Under the pieces are notes generated by a model. That model searched no databases. It had not been told where the DNA came from and saw nothing but the letters and a program-made list of their open reading frames with translations. Shown here in pieces: positions 56,366 to 64,000 of a stretch of DNA of 64,000 nucleotides; the first letter of the stretch is position 1, and each line of letters starts with the position of its first letter. Where the stretch lies: assembly GCF_014698825.1 (NCBI RefSeq), contig NZ_JACJTT010000020.1, positions 1-64,000 on the forward strand. Reading direction: 5' to 3'. This stretch comes from Richelia sinica FACHB-800 (GTDB taxonomy: Bacteria; Cyanobacteriota; Cyanobacteriia; Cyanobacteriales; Nostocaceae). A program made the translations under genes and the position numbers.

Positions 56366-57214
56366 GTGTCAATTACAGAACAAACAATCACCATCGATGG
56401 ACTAGAATGGTTTTATCGTGAAGCAACACCAGTGGGTAACAGTGACTTGCTGCCTGTTGTATTCCTCCATGGCATAGTATCCCAAAGTTATAGCTGGCGC
56501 AATATTCTACCGAGTTTAGCAGCCCAAGGTACAAGAGCGATCGCCCCAGATTGGCTTGGCTATGGTTACTCCGCTAAACCAGAAAAACGGGACTTTGCTT
56601 ACACTCCAGACACATATATCCAAGCTTTAGCCGCATTTATTCAAGCTTTAAAAATAGAACGTTTTTCCTTAGTTGTTCAAGGCTTTTTAGGTTCCGTTGG
56701 GTTACAATATGCCTTACGTTATCCTGAACAAATTGCCAACATCGCTATTTTAAATACACCCATTTCTACTGCCGCTCAACTGCCTTGGAAAATCCAACAA
56801 ATGGGTTTACCATTAGCAGGGGAAGTCATGACTCAAGACCCCTTATTAGTAGATAGAACCCTAGAAGGTGGTAGTCGTTACCGCATTGATGACCAAGCTT
56901 TAGACATTTACCGCAAACCCTTCTTAAAAACCTCTGCATCGGGTCGCAGTCTACTCAACACCATTCGCAACCTCAAGCTATCCCAGTCTATGCAAGAAAT
57001 TACCACTGGGTTTACCCAATGGCAAAAACCAATTCTCATTCAGTGGGGCATGATAGACCCTTGGTTATCGATTGATATTGCCGAAACTTTTACTAAATCT
57101 GTCCCCAATAGCGAACTAATCAAACTCAACAACGTTGGACATTATCCCCAGGAACATTATCACGAAGTCATCCTCCAAGACCTACTTCCATTCGTCAGAT
57201 GTTCCCCATCGTGA
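56366..57214 (+). CDS. Alpha/beta hydrolase, haloalkane dehalogenase/epoxide hydrolase-like
   Basis: 282 residues starting at GTG (MSITEQTITIDGLEWFYRE). It has the oxyanion segment VFLHGIVSQSYSWRNILPSL, the DWLGYGYSAKP block and SLVVQGFLGSVG. At the nucleophile elbow G-x-x-x-G the expected Asp/Ser position reads Phe or Leu, so the catalytic residue is unclear. A possible acid is in WGMIDPWL and the His is in VGHYPQEH. It may be a non-canonical member of the fold. Confidence 0.8.
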   Translation: MSITEQTITIDGLEWFYREATPVGNSDLLPVVFLHGIVSQSYSWRNILPSLAAQGTRAIAPDWLGYGYSAKPEKRDFAYTPDTYIQALAAFIQALKIERFSLVVQGFLGSVGLQYALRYPEQIANIAILNTPISTAAQLPWKIQQMGLPLAGEVMTQDPLLVDRTLEGGSRYRIDDQALDIYRKPFLKTSASGRSLLNTIRNLKLSQSMQEITTGFTQWQKPILIQWGMIDPWLSIDIAETFTKSVPNSELIKLNNVGHYPQEHYHEVILQDLLPFVRCSPS

Positions 57215-57275
57215 GGCATTTGCACTGAATAAATTAGTTCGCTAGTCTAAGGTTAAGTCTTCAGGTTGACTGGGT

Positions 57276-57731
57276 ATGGACTTTCAAGAACCTCACACCA
57301 CAGAACAGATCAAAACTCAACTCTCTCAACCGCGTAAGCCTCTGGTGTTACTAAGGGACACAGAGGCATTATTGCGTCGTCCCACTGTCGCCACTCTTGC
57401 ACCGATTCTACCACCCAAAATTAGTAATCAGCTGCAAGTTACCTCATCTCTAGCAGAAGCATCTTTAGCAGAGTTAGCACAAATTAATTTAGAGGAAATT
57501 AGTGATTGGGAATTACAACCTGTCAGAATTCGCATCGGGTTAACTTTTGTTGGGTTTGGGGCACTGATGATAGTTTTACTGTTATTGTATTTAAACTCAC
57601 TACACCCAGAACTTAGCCCAGTCCAGCAAATCCACGCTTATTGGTATGAATATATTTGGTTTGTTAGTTTTGGTGTAGCGGGAATGTTTATGTTAGGTAG
57701 AGAAGCTATGCGACCTCACAACCGCAATTAA
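57276..57731 (+). CDS. Conserved cyanobacterial membrane protein of unknown function
   Basis: 151 residues. An extended soluble N-terminal half (Pro- and Leu-rich, residues 1-85) is followed by two membrane helices (IGLTFVGFGALMIVLLLLYL and YIWFVSFGVAGMFMLGREAM). I do not recognise a family name. It sits 3 bases before the PPK2 gene, so the two are likely co-transcribed. Confidence 0.7.
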   Translation: MDFQEPHTTEQIKTQLSQPRKPLVLLRDTEALLRRPTVATLAPILPPKISNQLQVTSSLAEASLAELAQINLEEISDWELQPVRIRIGLTFVGFGALMIVLLLLYLNSLHPELSPVQQIHAYWYEYIWFVSFGVAGMFMLGREAMRPHNRN

Positions 57732-57737
57732 AGTTTG

Positions 57738-58622
57738 ATGCATTTGAACATGAATCATGATCCTTTTTTCGTTAAACCAAACACACAAATTTCTTTAACC
57801 AAAGATTATGACCCTGCTTATCTAGCAGATTTCCATGAAAAGTCTGATGCCAATGCCAAATTAAGTGCAGGTATTGAAAAATTAGCTCAATATCAAGATA
57901 TCCTCTACGCTCAAAATACCTACGCCTTACTAATTATTTTTCAGGCCATGGATGCTGCTGGTAAAGATAGCACCATTAAGCATGTTATGTCTGGTGTAAA
58001 TCCCCAAGGTTGTCAGGTTTATAGCTTCAAAATGCCCAGTGTAGAAGAATTAGATCATGATTACTTATGGCGAACAATGAAAGCTTTGCCAGAACGGGGT
58101 AGAATCGGCATTTTTAACCGTTCATATTACGAAGAATTGCTGGTTGTACGTGTTCATCCCGAAATTTTAGCTAAACAACAATTACCCCATATTCCCCCAG
58201 GAAATCAAATCTGGAAACAGCGATTTGAAGAAATTAATAATTTTGAAAAATATTTAGTTAATAATGGCATTATTGTCTTAAAGTTTTTCCTGAATGTTTC
58301 TAAGGCAGCGCAAAAAAAACGGTTTTTAGAAAGAATTGCATCACCAGAAAAGCATTGGAAATTTTCGGTCAATGATGTGCGAGAAAGGGCTTTTTGGGAT
58401 GATTATATGCAAGCTTATGAAGATATTTTCAATCATACAAGTACAAAATTAGCACCTTGGTATATTATCCCTGCTGATCGTAAGTGGTTTACACGCTTGG
58501 TAGTAGCCGATATTATTTGTAGCAAATTACAAGGCTTAAATTTGCAGTATCCCCAAGTAAGTGAAGAGTATAAGCAACAATTATTGCAAGCTAAAGAGTT
58601 ATTAGAATCGACAGAGGAGTAA
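57738..58622 (+). CDS. ppk2: Polyphosphate kinase 2 family protein
   Basis: 294 residues from the ATG at 57738. It has Walker A FQAMDAAGKDST (about residues 70-81), lid motif MSGVNPQGCQVYSFKMPS, Walker B RIGIFNRSYYEELLVVRVHPE and the WKQRFEEINNFEKYL block. These define the PPK2 group that uses polyphosphate to phosphorylate nucleotides; the length fits a one-domain enzyme. Substrate preference (AMP, ADP or both) cannot be told. It forms a unit with the preceding membrane protein. Confidence 0.92.
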   Translation: MHLNMNHDPFFVKPNTQISLTKDYDPAYLADFHEKSDANAKLSAGIEKLAQYQDILYAQNTYALLIIFQAMDAAGKDSTIKHVMSGVNPQGCQVYSFKMPSVEELDHDYLWRTMKALPERGRIGIFNRSYYEELLVVRVHPEILAKQQLPHIPPGNQIWKQRFEEINNFEKYLVNNGIIVLKFFLNVSKAAQKKRFLERIASPEKHWKFSVNDVRERAFWDDYMQAYEDIFNHTSTKLAPWYIIPADRKWFTRLVVADIICSKLQGLNLQYPQVSEEYKQQLLQAKELLESTEE

Positions 58623-59138
58623 CTACTATTGGCTAGAGGATTTTCAGGTGAAAATTTTCAACGTATTGCTAAAAAAAGCAGAGGAAAATAGCCCTTTAAT
58701 TTAACTGATGCTCTCAGGTTTTTATATACAGTAGATTGTCAATTAGGTAAAAAATAAAAACCACAACTCAAACAGTAAATATGTTTAACTTTTTGCCTTT
58801 TACCTCCTGCCTCCTATTGATCAAATCAAATTTTAACTGATTGTTAATTATTAATTGATTTTAATAGACATAAGTAATTTACGAAATATTATAGAATAAT
58901 ACTGATTATTGTTTGAAAAAATACCGTAGGAAATAGAGACAATGAATCAATAACATACTATTCAAGACTTTTTTATACATCTTGGGACTGATATTTTTTA
59001 TTGTGGATGAATTTGGCAATCATCGATGCTTAAATCCAAGAAATGACACATAAATGCTCAAATCTTAGCTATTAGTGCAGTTTTTTGCTTAAAAATACTT
59101 GCACATAGCCATAATTTCCATAATTTTATTTTTAAGTT
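58623..59138. other. Intergenic region, nothing recognised
   Basis: 516 AT-rich bases between the ppk2 and CheR-like genes, without repeats or RNA signatures that I can support. It probably includes the promoter of the CheR-like gene. Confidence 0.45.
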
Positions 59139-61013
59139 ATGAATTCTAATGAGAAAGACCCCAACTTTGAAAACCTACTGATTTATTTACGGCAAAATAG
59201 GGGGTTTGATTTTACAGGTTATAAGCGTTCTACGTTGATACGTCGTGTGTCTAAGCGAATTCAGTCATTAAACATAGATAATTTTGCTGACTATCTAGAT
59301 TATTTGGAAGTTGATCCAGATGAATTCAACCATCTATTTAATACCATTCTCATCAACGTAACAGGATTTTTTCGGGATGCTACCGCTTGGGAATACTTAG
59401 CAGAACAAGTTTTACCTAATCTGATAAAAAATAAGAAAAATGGAGAAACTATCCGGATTTGGAGTGCAGGTTGTGCTTCTGGGGAAGAAGCTTATACTTT
59501 GGCAATTCTACTTGCAGAAATTTTAGGAATAGAGGAATGTCGTCAGAGAGTCAAAATATATGCTACCGATGTAGATGAAGAAGCGCTGAATCAAGCGCGT
59601 CAGGCTGTTTACAGTCACACTGATGTGCAAGCAATATCACCAGATATCCAACAAAAATATTTTCAAATATTAGGCAAAAAATTTGTATTTCGCCAAGATT
59701 TACGTCGGTCTGTGATTTTTGGTCGGCATGATTTACTTCAGGATGCCCCTATTTCTCGATTAGATTTGCTAGTGTGCAGAAATGCCTTGATGTATTTTAA
59801 TTCAGAAACTCAGGGACGAATCTTAGCTAGATTCCATTTTGCCTTGAATGATAGTGGTTTTCTGTTTCTAGGCAAAGCAGAAATGTTGCTGATGTATTCC
59901 CATTTGTTCACCCCTGTGGACTTAAAAAATCGCATATTTACCAAGGTATCTTCTCGGAATATACGCGATCGCTTGCTCGTTATGGCAAATTCCGGGAATG
60001 ATCAGTCTACTCAACTGTTAAATCGTGATATTCGCCTCAAAGAACTGGCTTTTGACACCACATCAACTGCTCAAATAGTTATAGAAGCCAATGGAACCCT
60101 AGTATTTATCAACGAACAAGCACGCAATTTGTTTGGTCTGTCAGTCAAAGACATAGGACGACCATTTCAGGATTTAGAATTATCTTATCGTCCCCTGGAG
60201 TTGCGATCGCTAATCGAACAAGCATACAGAGAAGCACATACCATCAGCCTTGCTAAAGTAGAGCGTTATTTATCAAATACAGACATACAATATCTTGATG
60301 TGCAGATTACGCCCATTTATGACACAGATCATCATCCCTTGGGCGTAACTATTGGTTTTGATGATGTTACCCTGTACGTTAAACTTCAGGAAGAACTGCA
60401 ACGTTCCCGACAGGAATTAGAAACCACCAACGAAGAACTTCAATCTACCAACGAAGAGTTAGAAACCACCAACGAAGAACTTCAATCTACCAACGAAGAA
60501 TTAGAAACCACCAACGAAGAACTCCAATCTACCAATGAAGAATTGGAGACTATGAATGAAGAGTTGCAATCAGCAAATGAAGAATTACAAACTATTAACC
60601 ATGAACTGAGTGAGCGAACTTTAGAACTCAATCGTGCCAACTTATTCATGATTTCCATTCTCCGGAGTTTGCAAACGGGGATTATTGTTGTTGATAATCG
60701 TCATCACATCTCGATTTGGAATAATACCGTTGAAGATTTATGGGGTTTACGGAATGATGAAGTATTAGGTCAATCAATCTTTAATCTAGATATTGGATTA
60801 GCTGTAGAACAATTACGATTACCAATAGCAGAAATTTTAGGTGGAAAAACGCAATTTCACGAAATGATTCTTGAGGCTACTAATCGCCGAGGTAAAACCA
60901 TACAATGTTATATTGCCCTGACACCTCTCATTGAAAAAGAAATCGAGGGAGTCGTCTTGATGATGGCAGATATCGATAAGATTAATTGGATAATTTCTGG
61001 TCATAAATTTTAG
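59139..61013 (+). CDS. CheR-type methyltransferase with PAS domains and coiled coil
   Basis: 624 residues. CheR N-domain (FDFTGYKRSTLIRRVSKRIQ) and SAM-binding core (RIWSAGCASGEEAYTLAILLAE, RHDLLQDAPISRLDLLVCRNALMYF) occupy about 1-275. A PAS domain is at about 300-415. A coiled coil of repeated TNEELQSTNEELE units spans about 420-490, and a second PAS (ISILRSLQTGIIVVDNRHHISIWNN) about 500-615. Many homologues also have a CheB methylesterase domain in front and a kinase behind; both are absent. It probably signals by methylation or as a PAS sensor. Confidence 0.9.
   Translation: MNSNEKDPNFENLLIYLRQNRGFDFTGYKRSTLIRRVSKRIQSLNIDNFADYLDYLEVDPDEFNHLFNTILINVTGFFRDATAWEYLAEQVLPNLIKNKKNGETIRIWSAGCASGEEAYTLAILLAEILGIEECRQRVKIYATDVDEEALNQARQAVYSHTDVQAISPDIQQKYFQILGKKFVFRQDLRRSVIFGRHDLLQDAPISRLDLLVCRNALMYFNSETQGRILARFHFALNDSGFLFLGKAEMLLMYSHLFTPVDLKNRIFTKVSSRNIRDRLLVMANSGNDQSTQLLNRDIRLKELAFDTTSTAQIVIEANGTLVFINEQARNLFGLSVKDIGRPFQDLELSYRPLELRSLIEQAYREAHTISLAKVERYLSNTDIQYLDVQITPIYDTDHHPLGVTIGFDDVTLYVKLQEELQRSRQELETTNEELQSTNEELETTNEELQSTNEELETTNEELQSTNEELETMNEELQSANEELQTINHELSERTLELNRANLFMISILRSLQTGIIVVDNRHHISIWNNTVEDLWGLRNDEVLGQSIFNLDIGLAVEQLRLPIAEILGGKTQFHEMILEATNRRGKTIQCYIALTPLIEKEIEGVVLMMADIDKINWIISGHKF
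60415..60600 (+). repeat. 42-base tandem repeats encoding the coiled coil
   Basis: About four in-frame copies of a 42-mer built on GAAACCACCAACGAAGAACT and CAATCTACCAACGAAGA. Each adds 14 residues (two heptads of the coiled coil), and the first three are almost identical. Confidence 0.85.
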
Positions 61014-61365
61014 GTGGTTAAATACTGAAATAACAAAAAATGAAAAATACCTCCATAAATGCTAAATTAATTAGCAAATATCGAGGCGGAGATGGGAGTT
61101 TAGCTTGATATCTCTTTGGCAAGAGACAAAAAGATTGAATTGAGAAATTAGTGCTAGGTTAATGGCAATATTTTAAAGATTCAGAGGACAAACAAAAGAT
61201 AGATGTATCTTTGCTGCACCAATTCAATTAACAGCTTTTTAAGCAGATAATTCATCTACCTAAAGATGTATTTTACCCTGTTTAATACATTTGTATGTTG
61301 TCACCAGACAGAGGATTGATAACACAGGTTATCAACTGCTAACAGTTATATCTATACTGTTGCGC
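61014..61365. other. Intergenic region, no gene recognised
   Basis: About 350 AT-rich bases between the CheR-like and KTSC genes. ORFs here are shadows of the opposite strand. No RNA or repeat is recognised. Confidence 0.45.
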
Positions 61366-61812
61366 TTATTTTTCACAAAAAAAATCATTATCATCGAATG
61401 TATCAAGATTGAGGCGATCGCACTCATACTGTCCTTTGATTTCTTCATTGAAAAAGTTGCCCAGGAAGTCTGTGGTACTAAAATCTTCCCAAGTCTCCTG
61501 ATCTACACCTGCATATTGATAAGTAGCACCACTGTGAAATTCAATCTGCAAGATTTTTTCATCACTATCGTAGCCAATGGCATAGGCCATAGATGAGCTA
61601 ACTGGTAGCATAGCAATTGGTTCCTCTACTGTCGGTAGTGCAGCAGTTTCTGTAATCAGACTGTTAAGTCTTTGCAATCCTTCAAAAGCTTCCACTGGTG
61701 CAGAAATCTGCATTAATTCCAGTTCTTCGCCTCGATTCAGCAATAGCTGTAGATGTCCATCAGAGTGAGCTATGGCGACTAAACTGCTCAGATCCATTTT
61801 AGCTAATTTCAT
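61366..61812 (-). CDS. KTSC-domain protein
   Basis: 148 residues. The C-terminal half (about 70-130) is a KTSC domain: VSSSMAYAIGYDSDEKILQIEFHSGATYQYAGVDQETWEDF. KTSC domains are small folds found in phage- and repair-linked proteins (for example fused to lysyl-tRNA synthetase or RNase-like proteins). The N-terminal part has no known match. A strong AGAGGAGA site precedes the ATG. The function is unknown. Confidence 0.78.
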   Translation of the reverse strand: MKLAKMDLSSLVAIAHSDGHLQLLLNRGEELELMQISAPVEAFEGLQRLNSLITETAALPTVEEPIAMLPVSSSMAYAIGYDSDEKILQIEFHSGATYQYAGVDQETWEDFSTTDFLGNFFNEEIKGQYECDRLNLDTFDDNDFFCEK

Positions 61813-62054
61813 TGCTTGTGATCTCCTCTAGCTGAATCGGGAGTGTAAAGTTTTACTATGAAAGCTTTATAGTAAAAATGTACTATAAAATAATTTGAAT
61901 GTCAATATTTTGTCTATCTACTGAAATGAAAACATGGGTACAGCAGGAAAGCAGCCAGATACTGATTTGTTTCAAGACCATGAACTATGTTGATATTTTA
62001 ATTAAGAGTTACTATAGACAATGAAACTGTCATTGCCAGTCAATATCGGAAGCT

Positions 62055-62306
62055 ATGCTCAATATACAAAAGAATAAAAATACTGCCTTTTTTTTAGGAA
62101 TAGTAATAGCTTATATCACCGCATATGGAATTGCTCGTAGCACAGTTTTCCATACTGTAGAAAATTACCCCCAAGGTAAGGGAAATAGCCGCCAAGACTT
62201 TATTACTCAAAAAGAGCATCAACCCGGTGAAGGTTGGGAATATCAAGTTTTTTTACCTGCCATTAAAATAGAAGAGGCAATAATAATGTATATACACAAC
62301 AGATAA
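62055..62306 (+). CDS. Small hypothetical membrane protein
   Basis: 83 residues with one N-terminal hydrophobic helix (AFFLGIVIAYITAYGIARSTVF) and a polar tail. No family is recognised. It converges with fdxH, with a hairpin between them. It is real if the ATG at 62055 is used; coding evidence is only moderate. Confidence 0.45.
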   Translation: MLNIQKNKNTAFFLGIVIAYITAYGIARSTVFHTVENYPQGKGNSRQDFITQKEHQPGEGWEYQVFLPAIKIEEAIIMYIHNR

Positions 62307-62366
62307 CCTAGAGTTTATATTTAATCTGAAATAAAAATTAGACAAAAACTATAAAATTACAACAAT

Positions 62367-62395
62367 AAATGAAGGATAATAACTATCCTTCATTT
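62367..62395. terminator. Bidirectional terminator after fdxH
   Basis: AAATGAAGGATA (62367-62378) pairs with TATCCTTCATTT (62384-62395) across a 5-base loop and is followed by a T-rich tail. It lies 49 bases beyond the fdxH stop. Confidence 0.7.
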
Positions 62396-62444
62396 TATCG
62401 CCATGAATTTAGTTAGATAAAACGAGATTATCTAATGCTAAATA

Positions 62445-62744
62445 TTAAGCCAAGTAAGGCTCTTGGTGGGTTTTGATTGTGCAGTTGGAGCGAGGATAGG
62501 TAACGCACAACAGAGCAAAACCTTTAGCTACTTGATCATCATCCAAGAAAATTTGGTTGGATTGATCAATTTCACCTTCTACAACCTTACCTACACAGCT
62601 AGAGCAGGAACCAGAGTGACAAGAAAAAGGTAATTCAATACCAGCTGCTTCTGCACCTTCAAGAATTGTAGTATCTTCGTCAATTTCAACTACAGTGTCG
62701 AGGTTTTCTTTTTTGCTGATCAATCGTACTTGATAAGTAGCCAT
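62445..62744 (-). CDS. fdxH: Heterocyst-type [2Fe-2S] ferredoxin
   Basis: 99 residues. Cluster ligands are Cys42, Cys47, Cys50 and Cys80. The surrounding [23 protein letters not shown] and [24 protein letters not shown] are diagnostic of FdxH from heterocystous cyanobacteria. It donates electrons to nitrogenase reductase NifH. The ATG is preceded by GAGGAG. It is the last gene of the hesA-hesB-fdxH tail of the nif cluster and should be transcribed in heterocysts. Confidence 0.97.
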   Translation of the reverse strand: MATYQVRLISKKENLDTVVEIDEDTTILEGAEAAGIELPFSCHSGSCSSCVGKVVEGEIDQSNQIFLDDDQVAKGFALLCVTYPRSNCTIKTHQEPYLA

Positions 62745-62940
62745 TTTCCGGTTCTCCTCAAACGTGAATAGAATTGCTGTTCAGAATTGGTTAAGTCTCC
62801 CCCTCTGAGCATGGGGAAATGCTCTTGCCCGTACACAAAAAGATGCGGAGTATGTTTACGGGAAAGTTGTAAACTTGTAAGTTTTGGAATGGAACTTAGG
62901 AAAGGTTCTATATCTATTTTTTCCTAAATTCCTAATTGTT

Positions 62941-63312
62941 TTAGCTGCAAGGTACACCGTTTGGTGTGCAATTACCGGCTTTAAATGACTTGCCGCAACC
63001 ACAAGTATCTGTGGCGTTAGGATTAATAAATTTAAAGCCGCTTTCCATTACTCCTTCTACAAAGTCGATGACAATGCCTTGTAATAACGGCGCACTTTTG
63101 GCATCAACATAAACCAACACATTGCCTTGTTGGACAACTACATCATCAGGTTGGGGCTTACTGGTAATTTCTAATCCATATTCATAGCCACTGCAACCAC
63201 CATCTTTAACGGAGATGCGGATACCTTTAGTGACATTATTAGTTTCGGGAGCGGAACCTTGCAGGAACGCCCGCAGACGAAATTCTGCTTTTTCTGTTAA
63301 AGTAACAGTCAT
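62941..63312 (-). CDS. hesB: HesB, IscA/SufA-type iron-sulfur assembly protein
   Basis: 123 residues with the three conserved A-type carrier cysteines: Cys40 in VKDGGCSGYEYG, and Cys104 and Cys106 in TDTCGCGKSF. The C-terminal extension FKAGNCTPNGVPCS is typical of the heterocyst HesB/NifIscA group. It delivers Fe-S clusters for nitrogenase maturation. It is 60 bases after hesA in the same direction. Confidence 0.96.
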   Translation of the reverse strand: MTVTLTEKAEFRLRAFLQGSAPETNNVTKGIRISVKDGGCSGYEYGLEITSKPQPDDVVVQQGNVLVYVDAKSAPLLQGIVIDFVEGVMESGFKFINPNATDTCGCGKSFKAGNCTPNGVPCS

Positions 63313-63371
63313 TTTGTTTCCTGTTCTGTAGCGAATATTCTGTTATCAGGTGTGGGTTTTGACCCAAGTTT

Positions 63372-64000
63372 TTACACTTCGGAAAGAGATTGAGATTGAG
63401 AATATCTCCAAGGGGCGGTATTTCCACAAACGGGACAGGAGCGATCGCGATGGGAACGCCGTTTAGCAAATTCCATCCGATTTAAGTCAATTGTTAATAG
63501 TTGGGACAACAAAGGTTGACTAAAACCAGTAATTAACTTAATTGCCTCTAATGCTGTTAAACAAGCCAGTGTCCCAGACACAGCCCCCAGCACAGAAAAA
63601 CCGCGCCGATCCCAATCAGGCTTTTCTGGAAATAGACAAGATAAACAAGGAGTGACACCGGGAATAATCGTTGTCAGGTATGCCTCCATCCCGTCCATAG
63701 CAGCTTCTACCATGGGCTTGCGCCAGCGCACACAGGCTTCATTTAACAAATTCCGTTCTGTAAAATTGTGGGCGCAGTCCAAAGCCATATCTGCCGATTG
63801 CACCAACTCATCTACATTGTCCGCGGTGATATACTCATGAATCGCTTCAATCTGGACATCGGGATTAATAGCTTCCAGAGTTTCCTTCGCTTTAAATACT
63901 CTGGGCTTACCAACCCAATCGTCTGTCATCAGCACCTGACGATTCATATCATCTAGTCTTAAGTCTCCACCCCGAACTAGGATCAGCCGCCCAACGCCTG
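63372..64000 (-). CDS. hesA: HesA, ThiF/MoeB-family adenylyltransferase, partial at the window edge
   Basis: The open frame runs off the right edge (window base 64000) as GVGRLILVRGGDLRLDDMNRQVL..., so the true N-terminus is outside. The Met at 63947 is internal. Visible features are the FDxxDLxxLNRQ-like RLDDMNRQ, then CLSCLFPE and CPVCGN (zinc-binding Cys pairs), as in E1-like enzymes. HesA belongs to the nif region of heterocystous cyanobacteria and may activate a sulfur-carrier protein. Confidence 0.95.
   Translation of the reverse strand, partial: GVGRLILVRGGDLRLDDMNRQVLMTDDWVGKPRVFKAKETLEAINPDVQIEAIHEYITADNVDELVQSADMALDCAHNFTERNLLNEACVRWRKPMVEAAMDGMEAYLTTIIPGVTPCLSCLFPEKPDWDRRGFSVLGAVSGTLACLTALEAIKLITGFSQPLLSQLLTIDLNRMEFAKRRSHRDRSCPVCGNTAPWRYSQSQSLSEV

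Noticed and set aside
60415-60600. CRISPR-like or minisatellite array
   Set aside because: The 42-base units are in frame and encode a coiled coil, with no unique spacers.
52418-62744. Excision element between xisI and the nif tail
   Set aside because: xisI is present but xisF, xisH or xisA and element borders are not seen, and the intervening genes are ordinary.

Overview
The window is chromosomal DNA of a filamentous, heterocyst-forming cyanobacterium (Nostocales). Three things point this way: the hesA-hesB-fdxH tail of a nif cluster at the right edge (fdxH encodes the heterocyst [2Fe-2S] ferredoxin), a PsbQ lipoprotein gene, and the very frequent HIP1 octamer GCGATCGC. By eye there are roughly thirty HIP1 sites, on both strands. 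Dispersed cyanobacterial repeats are also present: heptamer runs of the CACCTGT type, GTAGAGACGT palindromes and GTAGGGGCGGGTTTA inverted repeats. I recognised no rRNA, tRNA or CRISPR array.

Layout. 0-8.5 kb: a 5'-truncated kinase/sulfatase-modifying-factor gene, a lysophospholipase-like hydrolase, an ABC-2 permease, a GGDEF diguanylate cyclase and alaS. 8.6-12.7 kb: a single-chain OLD-type ATPase/TOPRIM gene, then a DUF433 antitoxin whose toxin survives as 11 codons, then a two-gene ATPase + TOPRIM (DUF3226-like) pair resembling the architecture of PARIS anti-phage systems. 12.7-20 kb: a VanZ-like protein, methyltransferase, cytochrome P450, PLP deaminase, PNPOx-like protein, GST and two acetyltransferases.

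20.1-27.4 kb: a cupin gene cut in two by an insertion of about 6.8 kb. The insert is bordered by inverted remnants of one IS5-like transposase. It carries a lasso-peptide locus: precursor A (predicted 18-residue core with a Tyr1-Asp8 ring), a fused RRE-peptidase B, and an asparagine-synthetase-like cyclase C. The ABC exporter D is broken by a stop codon and by the IS junction. A membrane-anchored pentapeptide-repeat protein is also present and is a possible immunity factor. I consider this the most interesting system in the window.

27.7-46 kb: a TPR protein, a YedYZ-like pair (cytochrome b plus molybdopterin oxidoreductase), an AI-2E transporter, a PsiE-like protein, and the nitrate assimilation operon nirA-nrtP-narB behind a textbook NtcA promoter. 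These are followed by small hypothetical genes, a double histidine-phosphatase protein, a dihydroorotase homologue lacking key catalytic residues, psbQ between two inverted copies of a repeat, and a DadA-like oxidase. 46-53 kb: a RelE-type toxin/antitoxin pair, a giant RTX/Calx-beta protein with a 516-bp tandem duplication, and a PIN toxin module bracketed by a duplicated xisI start. 53-62 kb: an APC permease fused to a PAS-histidine kinase, a hydrolase, PPK2, a CheR-PAS signalling protein and a KTSC-domain protein. 62.4-64 kb: fdxH, hesB and partial hesA.
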